Positions 31,941 to 43,678 of a DNA stretch of 64,000 bases are shown piece after piece. How positions within the stretch are numbered: position 1 is the stretch's first letter; each line of letters opens with the position of its first letter. The translations under genes were made by a program, and so were the position numbers. A model generated the notes under the pieces. It made no database searches, was not told where the DNA came from, and worked only from the letters and a program-made list of their open reading frames with translations. Source of the DNA: Daedaleopsis sinensis. Taxonomy: Eukaryota; Basidiomycota; Agaricomycetes; Polyporales; Polyporaceae. Location of the stretch: contig CM066300.1 of the NCBI GenBank assembly GCA_033807695.1, positions 3,224,001-3,288,000 of the forward strand, written 5' to 3'.

Positions 31941-33812
31941 CTAATCGAAATCCTCAAACTTGACCGGTCTGATGCCCATCTTCTTCAGCATGCTTCCCAT
32001 CAACCGGGGTTCGTCCCTCGCCTTCTTCTTACCATTGGCCTCCAGCACCTCATGTCGATCCGCCACAACGCTGATCACCTTCCCCCCACGTCCGAAGCGT
32101 CCGACTCGACCCGCAATGTGCATGTACGTGTCCACCGCGCCGCCGTCCAGTACCCCGAGGATGAAGACGTGCGACAGCTCGGGCAGATCCAGTCCGCGCG
32201 TCGAGGCCAGAGTGGACACAAGCAGGGTCGGGTTTTCGGCGGTCGAGTCGAAGTCCCTCCGCATCAAATGCGTCCTTCCATTCTCTTCCTTGACAACGTC
32301 CAGCGGGTGCGCGTTCACCCCGACGAGTCTCAGATCGTGGACAGCCCGCAGGACGGGCGCGTCCGAGGGCAAGACCAGCAGAGCCACCGACGGCACGTCG
32401 AGCACGAACGCTGCGGCGATCGCCTCCATTGCAACGGGGTCGAAAGGAGAGGGCTCATCTGTCACGCAGAGTCAGCCCGTGGGAGCACTCGCAAGCATGG
32501 ACGTAACCTACCGTACTCCTCAAAGTCATCCTGAGCCCCAATAGTAGATGAAGGCAATTCGACAGGTGCCTCGGATCCAACGGTGGGCTCCTTCGCGGCC
32601 TTCGTCTGGCCGCTGGGCGCCGCCACCGCACCCTCAATGTTAGTAATGTCTCCTTGCTCGGACACCACGAGAACATGGTGCTGTAGAGCCGTCCCGCCGA
32701 CGGCGAAACTCGCTTGGTCTTCGACGCCGGTGCTCTTGAGTTCCTGCGGATAGTGCGCGGACGCGTCGCCAGTGATCCTGACAAGCATCTTCGGCTCCTT
32801 GGTGAACCACCCGCTGTCCGCAAGCAAGAACCGCTTGAGGTGGTTTCGCAGCGTCGCAGACATCACTACCAGCTGTGGGGCATCGCGCGAGTCGTTCCGC
32901 CTGTGGTCCTCGCCCTTCTTCTGGTACATCTGGTACGAGTCTTTTCTGCGTAGGTGCTCGGACGAATAGATGTGGTTGAGGAGGAGGCGTGCAGGACCGG
33001 GATGTCGATTGATTTGTCGCTCGATCTTCATCATCGCGTACTTGTCCGACAGGATTGGGACGCTCTCGACGAGATAGTCCACTTCGTCCACAACCACTGT
33101 GGACAGCCGCTCGAGGTGAAGGGCATCCTTGTCGGCCTTTACCACGTCATACACCGCTTGCGGCGTGCTGATGAGGATTTGGGGAGGAGTACTTTGGATA
33201 GGCGCAAGCCGCTCCTGAAGAGTGGCACTGGAGTCCCGTGTGAGGACTTGGGCGAGGGAAGGAAGGGGAGGCGGCCGCGGCATGTGGTGATGTATTCGCT
33301 CGATCCAGTGGTAGAACTGATATGCCAGGTCTCGGTGTGGAACCAACAGAAGAGAAGTAATGGTGGGCACTCGTTCTCCTGTGTTACGAAGCTTGACCGG
33401 GAGACTGCGCTGCTGGCTGAGAAGAGCTAGGGCAAGAGCAAATGACCTGCAAACGATGCGCTCGATACTGACGTGTATAGGATACGAAGGCGAATACGCA
33501 CTTGCCCGTCCCAGTTTTGTCCTTGAGAAGCACATCTTTTCCATGCAATACCGCGTCGATGAATCGGTGTTGGATGGGCGTAGGGTGCTTGATCGAGGGG
33601 AATGCGAGGCGCAAAGCAGAGAGTACAGATGGTTCGAGGCGAAGCCGCTCAAAGCTGTATTCGTCAGGGTGACTATGTTCCCGTACGTTGTCTCGTGGAC
33701 CTTTGTGGAAGCATCGTGCCTGGGTTAGAGGATGGCCCGCTCGATGGACAGGGATAGTCCGACTTGAGAATTGCGCCCAAGTCGATGGGATGGCAGAAGG
33801 CAAAGGCCGCAT
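31941..33812 (-). CDS. DEAD-box-type RNA helicase, mitochondrial (MRH4-like)
   Basis: Predicted ATP-dependent RNA helicase for mitochondrial ribosome assembly, by family. The N-terminus (MRPLPSAIPSTWAQFSSRT, RCFHKGP) is an Arg-rich presequence. Motifs: Q-motif region HPTPIQHRFIDAVL, motif I LKDKTGTGK, Ia LLLVPHRDLAYQ, GG/Ib ISTPQAVYDV, II VVVDEVDYL (DEVD, not DEAD, as in MRH4-type proteins), III VMSATLR, V STRGLDLPELSHV and VI HIAGRVGRFGRGG. One intron splits right after motif I, another near 32515. The linker between the RecA domains is long and Ala/Pro-rich. It ends MGIRPVKFEDFD. Confidence 0.85.
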
Positions 33813-34252
33813 GATGTCATGGCGCGTGTGAGTTCACTTGTTCATGAGTGCGCGCTAAACGCCAATATCTCTCTATGGGCACTAAGGTATACAGGTACAG
33901 CGACTGCTGGGTGCACTGATAGAAAGACAATGAAATTGATTGAAAGCAATTGAGGTTGTTACTACGTGACATGTATCGGGTACAATGCGTTGTCGAGGGG
34001 TATCCGTGTGTAGGGCGGCGACGTTACAGGGATTACTTCTCTGCGCTAATGTAGTAGGGTAGCTGCTAGACTGTAGTGAGGATGAACGGCGGTCAAGGAA
34101 GCAGTCCAACTACCAATACTACTTGGTAATCATCCTGTCTTCGCCCTACGCATACGCTGCGGCTAATCGTCGTCCTCCTTGACAGGACTCGACCGCCGTG
34201 AGATTGCCTCGGCATGACCTTCGACAGCGCTGCCGCTCATCCTCGCGAGCTC
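33813..34252. other. Intergenic region
   Basis: 440 bp between the helicase start and the sugar-transporter stop, both on the minus strand. It must hold the helicase promoter. No clear motif. Confidence 0.5.
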
Positions 34253-36855
34253 CTATTCGTCGCCGTTCCCGATGGGCTCATAGCTTCCTCGCCCATTGCG
34301 GTTCATCAGGCGACTGACTAGCCCTCGCGACGCTGGAATCGTTGGCCGCGTCAGACTTCGACGAGAACGACTTGACCGTCGGGACATCAAGGACGCTCGT
34401 TCGGATTCCTCTTCTTCCAAGCGCTCCTCCAACTCCTCTGCACGACATCATAAGCACATAATTCACGTCTTCGTTGTGGAGACACACCTTCGCCAAATAC
34501 AGCATCCATCTCCTCCAACGGTACTCCCATCGTTTCGGGGTACACTATAAATGGTCAGAACACTGCTGGATCACAAGGTGATTGAACGTACGGAAATACA
34601 CTGTCGCGGATGTGTCAGTAGATCTTCGTGAGTTGTGAGAAACTTGCTATGCGCTCACCGAGGATGAAACTGCAAACGCAGAAGAATCCATGCATGGGGT
34701 ACAACCGCCATTTGATCCGCTCTTGAAGCACTGGGGTCATCTCTCCAACAAGGAAGTTGAATGCCCAGTTAGTGGCGGTAGATATGGACACGCCCTTGGC
34801 GCGAACAGATAACGGCATGATCTGCAAATTTCTGAGCACAGCGATGCATCGAATGAGTAAATAGTCGTGCGTACCTCGGGAGGGTAGAGCCAAGGAATAG
34901 GACCCCAGCTGTATCCGAAGGCAGCGTTATAGACAATGACACAAACGACGACAGCACGAGGTGTCTCGGCAACATCGATGTACATCCACCAGCCGGTCAT
35001 ACCCAGGGCCAGAGCCATCTGCAGGAACAACATCAGAACTAATGACATCTGGAGCTACATCTATACACACCACAACGGCACCTGTGAGTAGGATGAATCG
35101 ACGTCCCCACCGATCGACGAGGTACCATCTGTGTGTAACACTCAGCAAAGCAGGATCCTCGGACTCTGAGGCTCACTCACGGTGGAAGAGTACTCAGAAT
35201 GTAGATGATCGCATTGATACCGGTCATAAGGATAGCGTCACGACCAACCCATCCTGCCTCTGAGTAGGAGATGAGTGATTTGCATCTAGAGTCAAGAGGG
35301 TTTCTGCTAACCTTCGAACACTCGCGCTGGTCAAGACAAGAGTGATTGAGTTACCTGAGCACAATGAGGGTGGTTCTGAACTCACGAGCATAGTAGGAGA
35401 TTACTGGTGAGTCATGTCCAAGTGTAAGCGAAAGATGGTTGACACAATGCGAGCCTCCTACCGTTGATACCGTTCTATTCAGAGTAGTAAGAAACTGCAT
35501 GAAGGAATGTTCGTAGGACGTCAAGACGGCATACCAATTGAGCAAAGGCTTGAGAAGACATAGCGAGCAACACACGCCGCTTGTACCGTTTCCACATGTC
35601 GGCATATGTACGGCCTTCGCCAGACTCACGCTATATACGCTCTGAGTCAGCGTCCAGAGGGCCAACAACTGTGCATCTCACCTCGAATATGACCCGGTCC
35701 TTAATCTCTTGGAATTCTGCTTTCGCAACGATATCTTCTGGGTCACCGCCATGAAGGTCTGCGATGACTCGCATGCCTTCCTCGTCCCGGTCTACGTCAA
35801 TCAGCCACCTTGTAGAGCGCCACCAATCAACAAAACGATAACAGACACGATGATGCGAACGCTGTACCGTGGACTCTCCGGCATGACAAGGGAGCCAGCT
35901 GCGAGGATCGCACCAATCACGCATTGGATGAATAGCGGGATTCGCCAGGAGAGGTCGGAGTCGATATACGAGCAGAAGTAGTCAATCCACTGGTGGTTTA
36001 CATTAGAACCAGTTATGCCACAAGCTGTGAGTGCACGTACCACAGAGGATGCATAGCCAAAAATGTTTCCAGTGAACTCCATGCATGCGAGAGCACCGCG
36101 CTGGCGACGCCAATGTGAACATTACGCGGGTTATCGTCATTGCAGCGACACGTACGTGGTTGGGTGGAGAGATCTCACTCTGGTAGATAGGCACAATAGT
36201 CCTGTGGGGAAGCATCCAGCACTGCACGCGAGAAGACCACTAGTGCACCTACGAGAGCAAACCAACTCCAAGACCTGAGACTATTCTGCCCAGAACCATC
36301 ACCCAGAATCCCGGAGTGAATGTCTGGATAGCGCCTCCGATGGCGAAGACGACGGCACCGCTGAAGAGGGTGCCGCGTCTGCCTATGAGGTCGCCAACCT
36401 GACCAGCGGCCACCGAAGTGACTGCAAACACATGGTGGCCGTAGAAGTCACTGGTCAGAACTCCGCTCACATAGACATGTCTCGCTTCCTATGGGCTCAC
36501 CGAAAGCGCCGACTTCGAGGACAGCAACCATGGTCCCGAGTTCGACAGCCGAGGGCTCATTGAAGTACTTCCGGAAGTAAGGGCCGGTGATTACACCGGA
36601 CATAACGCTGCACAGGGGCGAGGAGAACACGGGTTAGAAAAGACGGTCTAGACACTGACGGGGAGGCCGGATGTGCTCACCCTTGATCATATCCGAACTT
36701 GAATGGTGAGGGAATTTCAGCATTGGATCTTCATGGTGGCTGGGTGGCAGATGGGTTCTGTTGAGGAAACTCACCAAGAAGACTCCCAGACTAGCAAATA
36801 CAGATATGGCGTAGAGTAGGGGCTGGCCCACGAGGCGCTTTGACGTTGGCGGCAT
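34253..36855 (-). CDS. MFS sugar transporter (hexose-transporter family) with several micro-exons
   Basis: Twelve-helix proton-sugar symporter or facilitator of the plasma membrane. Exon 1 (36775-36855) gives MPPTSKRLVGQPLLYAIS; exon 2 is only 17 nt (36681-36697, FGYDQG). Then VMSGVITGPYF, the loop motif GQVGDLIGRRGTLFSG, PIYQSEISPPNHRG (PES-type motif) and PESPRWLIDVDRDEEG. The helix-7 signature NGINVISYYAPRVFEE is spread over exons of 13 nt (35462-35474), 18 nt (35386-35403) and 15 nt (35312-35326). It continues AGWVGRDAILMTGINA, VDRWGRRFILLTG and FGYSWGPIPWLYPPE. The cytosolic tail is Ser/Arg-rich (MSRRSSRSRRS). All joints keep frame, so the gene looks functional. The substrate cannot be told. 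Confidence 0.92.
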
Positions 36856-37086
36856 TCTGCATCTGCAGAGGAGAGGAGAAAGAGATCGTGAACGAGTGGG
36901 GGATCGAGTGGGGGAAGGTGGTCACAAGCCAAGGAGAGGAGGCCGTGGCGGGGTTGAGACAGTTTGACTCAGTCAGAGATGGATGTTGGGTGTAGCCGGG
37001 GACGTGAGCGGCCGTCGCGTGTCTGTGGCTCTCCACACGTCCTCCCCCGACCTCCGCGCTCGCCGCTCTTCCGTCTCGCGGTCACC
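36856..37086. promoter_or_regulatory. Bidirectional promoter, sugar transporter / MIM2
   Basis: 231 bp between divergent start codons. No TATA box seen. The region is rich in short gagtggggg-like purine stretches near 36890-36930. Confidence 0.45.
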
Positions 37087-37421
37087 ATGCCGGGCTCTGT
37101 CCAGTCCCTCGACACCGTCTCAGTTTCCTCAGATGACTCGTACGACTCCGACGAGGAGAACCGTCTCCTCGAGCTCGAATGGCAGGAGAGCCTCGATCAA
37201 CTGAAGCAGCTCTTCTCAATAGTCCTCATGCCCTGGGTCGGCAAATGGCTAGGCAGGAGATGGAGCTACTGGGGTACGTGCTCTTCGTTCATCGCCTCAA
37301 TCGTCGCCCTCGAATTACCCGTCCCTCATCTGACCGCTGTCCGTCCGTATCACAAGCCTACGCCCGCTACGCCAGACTCGGACTCGGAAAGACCTTCTTT
37401 CTCGGCGAGAAACGCATGTGA
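37087..37421 (+). CDS. MIM2: Mitochondrial import protein 2 (MIM complex subunit)
   Basis: 83-aa protein of the mitochondrial outer membrane; with Mim1 it inserts alpha-helical outer-membrane proteins such as Tom20 and Tom70. Exons 37087-37273 and 37357-37421 flank an 83-nt intron. The N-terminus is Ser/Asp-rich and acidic (SVSSDDSYDSDEENR), then comes the family signature EWQESLDQLKQLFSIVLMP, WVGKWLGRRWSYWAYARY and a basic tail. The length matches yeast Mim2 (about 87). Small size and the intron make it easy to miss. Divergent from the sugar transporter. Confidence 0.82.
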
Positions 37422-37507
37422 ACCGTCCTGCAATCCGAGCTTTCCCAGTTCGCCCTGAAATTGACACAAGAGGGTAATGATACCATCGGTACGCCCCCGC
37501 ATGTCTA

Positions 37508-39730
37508 TTATGTACTAACGATATGTCTACTGATACCATTCGCCAACGTCCGCAGCGAGCGCGGAAGGTTGTCCGCCTTCATCTTGCGCATGTCCTTCGC
37601 CACCTCGTTTGCCAACCCCCACTCCCGTTTGTCCATCAAACCCCGAAGGAGGATATACCACGTATCATTCCCCAGATGAACCCGCGTCTTCAACATGTTC
37701 CTGTAGTATGCCATAGCATCTGCCACTCCATCCCTGCCGGGGCTGTCGAGCGCGGCCTTGATGAGAGTGTTGTATGTAGGGCGTATTGGGGTGATACCGC
37801 GTTCCATCATCCTCTCCCATATCCGTCTGCTCTGATCCTTCACCACCGAACGGTCCAACCAGCTGCCATGGTTGATAGCCGTGATCACGGACGTATACGT
37901 GACCGCGTTCGGTTCCGCGTTCTCGTATTCATTCCGTTCCATCTTCGACAGCAGGTCCATCGCAGCCTTGAAGCCTTCTGGGGTGCGCTCCTGAAGCTGA
38001 TTGTTGATGACTGCTGTCAAGGTGACTGTATCGGGAGGGACCCCGTTCTTCTTCATGAAGTTGATCATCATCCGGTCTGCGTCCGGACGAACCTTGAGCA
38101 TCGCAGAGAGAAGGGTAGAGAAGGTGTATACATCCGGGGGGACGCTGTTGAGCTCAAGCTTCTGTAGCAACGACGCCATGGCTTTCAAGTCGCCTTTACG
38201 AGCTTGGTAGCGCAGGAAGGTATTGAAAGTGACGATGTCCGGCTTTGGTCCATTGACCTCCATCTTCTCTAATATGGCAGCGGCGTATTCGTACTGTGAC
38301 GCGAAGAGGAAACCATAGATGAGGGTGTTGTACACGGCCAAGATGGCTGGGTCATCGAGCTTTGCTTCGGGTTTGATGAACTCCGTCTGGAACGCCTCGA
38401 ACCGTCTCTGAGCCTCCTCGTATTTCGCCCCAAGACAGAGGCCATGTATGAGGGCGCGGTAGGACAGCGCGTCGGGTTTGACTCGCTGAGACGCCATGAG
38501 ATCCCATGTGCCAAGGACCGAGTCAACATCACGGTTCCTTGCATATCCGTCTAGAAGCGCGTTCCAAGTAGCCACCTCAGGAACTACACCGAGTTTCAGC
38601 ATGTCATCCCATAACCGCTCCGCGAGGTCTGTCCGTCGACACGCCAGGAAGCTCTTGAGGAAGGAAGACCAGAAGAAATGGGGAAGTAGCACGACGGGTG
38701 AGCCTGCGAGATCTGACGGCTTGACAGATAGCCACGCATTGGGTTCGCGGGTACCCGCGATTGCCGCAGAGTACAGTCTCTCCAGTGAATGTGTAGCTGA
38801 ATCCCTGGTGAGATTAGCGAGGTGCTTGGTCAATGCTTCGGGTCGAGAGATGAGGGAAGCTGTGTCAAGGCGGCAGGCATAGTCTCCGACCTTCTGCTGA
38901 AGATCGACAGGGAGGGAGGGAATGAAATCTTCGACGGTGGTGGGAGATATCCGTGTACGGGCAGCTCGATACGCAGACAGAGCGTCCGCGAACGCATCCA
39001 ACCTCGCGAAAGCGACAATGGCAGACAAAATGACCTCATCTCGTATTGGACTGGGGGGAGGGGGGAGCGTCGTGGCATCATTTGAGAAGGGTTCCTGAGA
39101 TCGTGGAGACTCGGTGTCTTGTAGCAGACCCTTGTCACGGAGGGATTGCACATACTGGTCATACAAAGACAGTGCATGTTGCGGATGATTGTGCTTCACG
39201 GCAAGGAGCATTAGTGCCTTCAGACCGTCCGTTGCCCCAGATCCCGCCACAGCTAATGCTATAGCCTCCAACACACGCTGCTCCCTCCGCGACAGATATG
39301 TCTCCTTGCCTAGCTTGCGACAATAGTCTTCCACCAGCCTTGAGCACATACCGTGTTGCGCCGGTCCAAAGAATGCGAGTATTCCCCCGGTCTTGAGCGC
39401 AGTCCATACTTCTGAGACTCCAGATATGGTGCGGCTGTCGAATGCCGCTCGAAGTCTTGGCAAGAGGTTGTTGAACATATTGAGCTGAGCGTTCGTGAGG
39501 GTCGCGAGGGCATACGGGTCCATCGGAATCTCAGTCAAGAGCTCCGCGGGTATCTTCGATGATGACGACGACGACGGCTGCGCGGGGAGAGCTGTGCGAT
39601 GTGGGTTGCTCTCCGCACTTGACGTAGAGATGTGCTTCCTGGGTACCCTTCTGCATAGTAGTGTGCTTGGAATCAGGAAGTCGAGAGTGATGGCTGGTGG
39701 GACACCATGGCGGACTGCCCGTAGAAGCAT
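37508..39730 (-). CDS. Pentatricopeptide-repeat protein, probably mitochondrial
   Basis: Intronless, 740 residues from the ATG at 39730 (MLLRAVRHGVPPAITLDFL). The Arg-rich start with CRRVPRKHIST suggests a mitochondrial presequence. PPR motifs fill the second half, for example VATWNALLDGYARNRDVDS, LSYRALIHGLCLGAKYEEA, AVYNTLIYGFLFASQYEYA, VTFNTFLRYQARKGDLKAM, YTFSTLLSAML, VTYTSVITAI and PTYNTLIKAA. The family binds organelle RNA, one base per repeat, for processing or translation. No SMR or other catalytic domain. It is the only large intronless gene in the window. RNA target unknown. Confidence 0.88.
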   Translation of the reverse strand: MLLRAVRHGVPPAITLDFLIPSTLLCRRVPRKHISTSSAESNPHRTALPAQPSSSSSSKIPAELLTEIPMDPYALATLTNAQLNMFNNLLPRLRAAFDSRTISGVSEVWTALKTGGILAFFGPAQHGMCSRLVEDYCRKLGKETYLSRREQRVLEAIALAVAGSGATDGLKALMLLAVKHNHPQHALSLYDQYVQSLRDKGLLQDTESPRSQEPFSNDATTLPPPPSPIRDEVILSAIVAFARLDAFADALSAYRAARTRISPTTVEDFIPSLPVDLQQKVGDYACRLDTASLISRPEALTKHLANLTRDSATHSLERLYSAAIAGTREPNAWLSVKPSDLAGSPVVLLPHFFWSSFLKSFLACRRTDLAERLWDDMLKLGVVPEVATWNALLDGYARNRDVDSVLGTWDLMASQRVKPDALSYRALIHGLCLGAKYEEAQRRFEAFQTEFIKPEAKLDDPAILAVYNTLIYGFLFASQYEYAAAILEKMEVNGPKPDIVTFNTFLRYQARKGDLKAMASLLQKLELNSVPPDVYTFSTLLSAMLKVRPDADRMMINFMKKNGVPPDTVTLTAVINNQLQERTPEGFKAAMDLLSKMERNEYENAEPNAVTYTSVITAINHGSWLDRSVVKDQSRRIWERMMERGITPIRPTYNTLIKAALDSPGRDGVADAMAYYRNMLKTRVHLGNDTWYILLRGLMDKREWGLANEVAKDMRKMKADNLPRSLRTLANGISRHIVST

Positions 39731-39751
39731 ACGAAAGGCTGAGAGCAGCAC

Positions 39752-40048
39752 TGTGAGTGACGCCTCGCACTGTTGTTATGAGCACGTACCTCGGGCCGTG
39801 TTCTATCACTTACTTGCTCTTGGTCAACCGACTCTTGAAGCAAAGCTGCGATTCCGAACGCCGAATGCAGAAGTTGTACCTTCACGAGCGCTCGCGGTTT
39901 CGACGACGTAGATTCACGTGACCTGCCTCTGTCGCAAGAACACCCACGGGCCACTGAGCTGCTCTTGCGTTCCTCCTCTATAGAACCTTGAACGTCCTCG
40001 ATACCTACGCCCTTGTTGCGATATCCACTCTGCGTCTTAGCTGCAATC
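39752..40048. promoter_or_regulatory. Bidirectional promoter, PPR gene / CYP60
   Basis: About 300 bp with a palindromic CACGTG (39915-39920), an E-box for bHLH factors of the Cbf1/Pho4 type. No TATA box seen. Confidence 0.45.
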
Positions 40049-42069
40049 ATGGGGCACGGGAACTCGAATAAACTATATGTTACGCATGCCGAACATTCTG
40101 GCATGTTTGGACAGCATACCGCATCTTCAGCTGGCTTCAAAACGTATGTTCAGCTCATTTATATGTTTGAGGCGATGTGATTGAGCATTCATGTAGAAAA
40201 GAACAAGCACCCCATCCTGGCGCACGGACACCTTTTGACTGCTGTGCTCTGACGTTTCAACCATTCTCAAACCCGGTCTGCGCACGGAATGCCGATGGCA
40301 CTGGGAATGTCTTCGAATTAGTCAGTATCATACCGTGGCTGAAGTGCGTACCGCTGACATTCCGCTTGCGCTGTCAAGGTTCTGACGTGAATACAGGCAG
40401 CACAACAACATCAACCCCGTAACGCAAGATCCCCTCCTACCTTCAGAGCTCATCACCCTCCACTACTCCCGCAAACCTTCTGGAGAGATCCACGACCCCA
40501 TATCCTTCAAGCCATTCAGTGAACACTCTCACATAGTTGCGATTGCCACCACAGGAAATGTCTTCCTTGCGGAGAGTATAAAGGGTGGACGTGACCTCGT
40601 TGCAGATGTCAAGTTCAAAAAGTGCGTCATCAGACATAGTGTAACCTCGCTATTTACCTTACAGAGGCCCTGTCAGGGAGGATGTCATCACTCTCCAGAA
40701 CCCTCACGGGATGCCAACTGCTTCCGTCTCAGCCAAGTCTGTTCAACTTGAGAAGAAGGAGACGATCGGCAAGGCAAAGGCAATAGTTGCGAAACCAGCC
40801 CCAATCCCCGCAGTAGCGAAGGCGAAGGCCGCTGTTCCGTGTTCGTCTTGGCACTTACCTGCAGTTGAGCTTCACTGGTCTCATCCTGTTCGCAGGGAAT
40901 GCATCTCCGTACTCGACTGGTCTTCCCGGGGCCTCCCTCACGTCGACTTCCGTTGACCCCCAGACGCAGAGTACTCAGCTGCTGTGGGATGAGGCGAGTG
41001 CGGCCAACAAACTACTTCAAGAGTACACAATGCTGATCTTCACTTAGGAAGAACTCATGTTCGACGAGTTTGCCAATCCACCCAAGGGTAAAGGCAAGGA
41101 GAAAGACGTGGGGAAACGCCGAGCATACGTTCGTGTGATAACTAGTTTGGGTGGGGGTGCACTTAATCTCGAGTTGTTCTGCGAGAAGGTGAGCGAGCTG
41201 TCCAAGGCTGAACTGTCCCAAAAGAGCTCATGATCAGTCTAGGCACCCAAGACTTGCTATAATTTCCTGCAGTTGGCGAAGGCGGGCAAGTACAACGATG
41301 TCATATTCCATCGTCTTGTTCCGGGTTTCATGGTACGTCGTGCATACATGCACGAACTCACAGTAGCAGTTCAACGAATCTCTGCCAGATTCAAACCGGC
41401 GATCCTACCGGAACAGGATCGGGAGGAGAGTCATGTTGGGGAACACCTTTCCGTGACGAGTACGACCTTCGCAATGCAGCCAAGCACGACAGTCGAGGGG
41501 TTGTTTCTATGGCAAACAAGGGCCCCAGTACCAATGGATCTCAATTCTTTGTCACCTTTCGCGCGACACCGAATCTAGACAAAAAGCATACCGTCTTCGG
41601 AAAGCTTGTCGGCGGTGAAGATGTCCTTGACGCGCTTGAGGGTCTGCCTGTGAAAGCTGGCACGGAGCGACCTGCCAAACAAGTCAAAATCACGGAAGTT
41701 GTCATGTAAGCTGCTCCTGATGTCGTTGAGGTTAAGAGGCCGGTCTGAATGATCTTGTTCAAAAGTTATCAAGACCCCTTCGAAGAATATAAGCAACGCG
41801 AAGCGAAGAAACGTGCGCGGAAGGCGGAAGTACAGGTGTCGAGAACCCAGGAGGCCGAGGAGAAAGCCAAGGACGACGTGAACTGGTTCGGAGTCAAAGT
41901 AGGCTCTGAGAAACCCGGAGTCGGCGCAGTGGGAGGTGGTATAGGGAAGTATCTGAACCTAAATGCCAAGAGACCCATCGAGTCTGTCGCCACTCCATCA
42001 GTATCAAACGGCCCAGAGGACACGAAGAAGAAGCGGCGTGTCGGCTTCGGAGACTTTGAAGGATGGTGA
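40049..42069 (+). CDS. CYP8: U-box peptidyl-prolyl isomerase CYP60 / PPIL2
   Basis: Nuclear cyclophilin with a U-box, a possible E3 ligase associated with the spliceosome in the PPIL2 family. The start [18 protein letters not shown] leads, over an intron from 40143, to [31 protein letters not shown] and [13 protein letters not shown] (the U-box region), then [12 protein letters not shown]. The linker is Lys/Ala-rich. The cyclophilin domain runs [76 protein letters not shown] and [10 protein letters not shown]; active-site Arg, Phe, Met and Gln are present. A separate tail ends [13 protein letters not shown]. The symbol follows the yeast-fungal name and is tentative. About ten exons. Confidence 0.9.
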
Positions 42070-42130
42070 TCGGTAAAGGTGATCCAGTGTATTAGTAGTG
42101 TACAGATCGGTGTAGTATATAGTAGATAGA

Positions 42131-43075
42131 TCATGCTGCGACAGGTACACGTTCCCGTCCTTGAGGCTGGAGCTCGGGCCCTTCTATACGAAACCATATC
42201 AGCAATAGTCTGCGGGATATGTCATTCATCTGCTCACCCTCCGAAGCAGGTACATTTGTCGGCGGCGAAGGTAGATGAATGGGCCGTTCTTGCTCCTCCA
42301 CAGTGAGCTGTATTCCAGTGAGCGTTATTATCGGAAATCGGGAAGCAGTGGCGACGTACAGCCTGCAACTGCAGCTCCCGCAGCTCTGCCTGTACTGCTT
42401 CCTCGTCTTCCACGGTGAGAGAGTTGGCAAGCATTTCGTCAACTTCCTGTCGATATTTTGAGACCACCAGAAGAGTTCGTGAAACACAGAGGAACGTACT
42501 CGTTGATACTCTCTCGCCTCTTGAGTCTCCTCCAATATACGCTCGACGTTCTCCACGTTCAGTTCTTTGTGGATCTCCTTCAGAACCTCATTGCCCTGCT
42601 GTAGGCCATGGAGAACCGATACTTCGACCAGCGAGAACTCTATCGTGGAGACCTGCGCAAAAGGTCGTATGCCCCACGTTCGTTTAGGTGTCAGCCGAAG
42701 AGGACGCACCAGGTTCTCCAAGTTCTCCAGTTGCGCATCAGTCTTCGCAAGCAAACCCTCTTGGTACTTCCGTTTTCTGAGAGCAATGAGTGCACGGTCC
42801 TTGTTCCCGGCCGCTAGTTGTTGCTTCGCAATGTCATGCTCGCGGTCTAGGACGACTTGGATCTTTCCCCCCACTGACGTCAGACCATGTCTACAGGAGA
42901 AAGGAGGATCAAGAGCTCGAACGCACCTTCCTCTGATACTGCCTGACCTTGTCGCGCTGCAACTTCAGGCTGTGAACGATTACATCCTAGAACCTGTAGT
43001 AAGGCACTCGCAGACTGACTCCAGGATTGCACGGTCTTGTTTCGTGACCTTCGGCACAGACTGGTTAACACCCAT
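42131..43075 (-). CDS. VPS20: ESCRT-III subunit VPS20 (CHMP6)
   Basis: Membrane-bound nucleator of ESCRT-III at endosomes. The start MGVNQSVPKVTKQDRAIL carries Gly2 and Ser6, a good N-myristoylation signal. A spliced joint gives ILDLKLQRDKVRQYQRK, then DREHDIAKQQLAAGNKDRAL, ALRKRKYQEGLLAKTDAQLE, STIEFSLVEVSVLHGLQQGN, VERILEETQEAREYQR and EVDEMLANSLTVEDE; the order and spacing match CHMP6. A MIT-interacting tail ends with a short last exon, GPELQPQGRERVPVAA. At least six introns. Acts with VPS25, VPS32 and VPS4. Confidence 0.92.
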
Positions 43076-43678
43076 TGTTCCGCTGTATGGAGGAGTCGGG
43101 GAGTGAAGCTTGAAGGCTCGTGATAGTATAGTGAAGAATTCGAGTCTCAAGAGGTGAGATGAGTACAAGACCTAGAATTAGACCAGGCTAGTTAGCAAGC
43201 GCAGCCGCAATGTAGCAACACCACTGAGTTTGGCATACAACCGGCCCGACGGTCCGAAACACAGTCGACGCGAATCTAGCGAGCAAAATGCATTGCAACA
43301 ATTAAGGAGACGATGCCAGATACAAAGTACTAGTAGAAATAACACCGCCCTCCGGGCAAACCTGAACTCGAACTTCAACTCAGAGCCTTGTAGGCGCCGG
43401 GCCTCGGGCAGGCTTTCGCCAGCCGCTCGGCGCGGCGCCATTCCACCGCTGATTCAGATACTACCAGGCACTGTCAGGCTGCGGTACAACCTACTGCATA
43501 GTTCGTATGTCAGGAGTTTCTCAAGTTAACCCCACGCAACCCGAAGGGGAGGGTGTCAGGGGTGTCAGGGGTCGGGGTGCCAATGTCACGTGAGGGACCC
43601 CCGACATTACTCAAAACAGACCTAAACTCGTTCGAGTTCAGGAATATGAGAGATAGCCTGCACCCGAGAAGCTGGGGC
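43076..43678. other. Intergenic region
   Basis: About 600 bp. Contains a short tandem of gggtgtcag (43551-43569) and a CACGTG palindrome (43587-43592). No gene seen. Confidence 0.5.
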
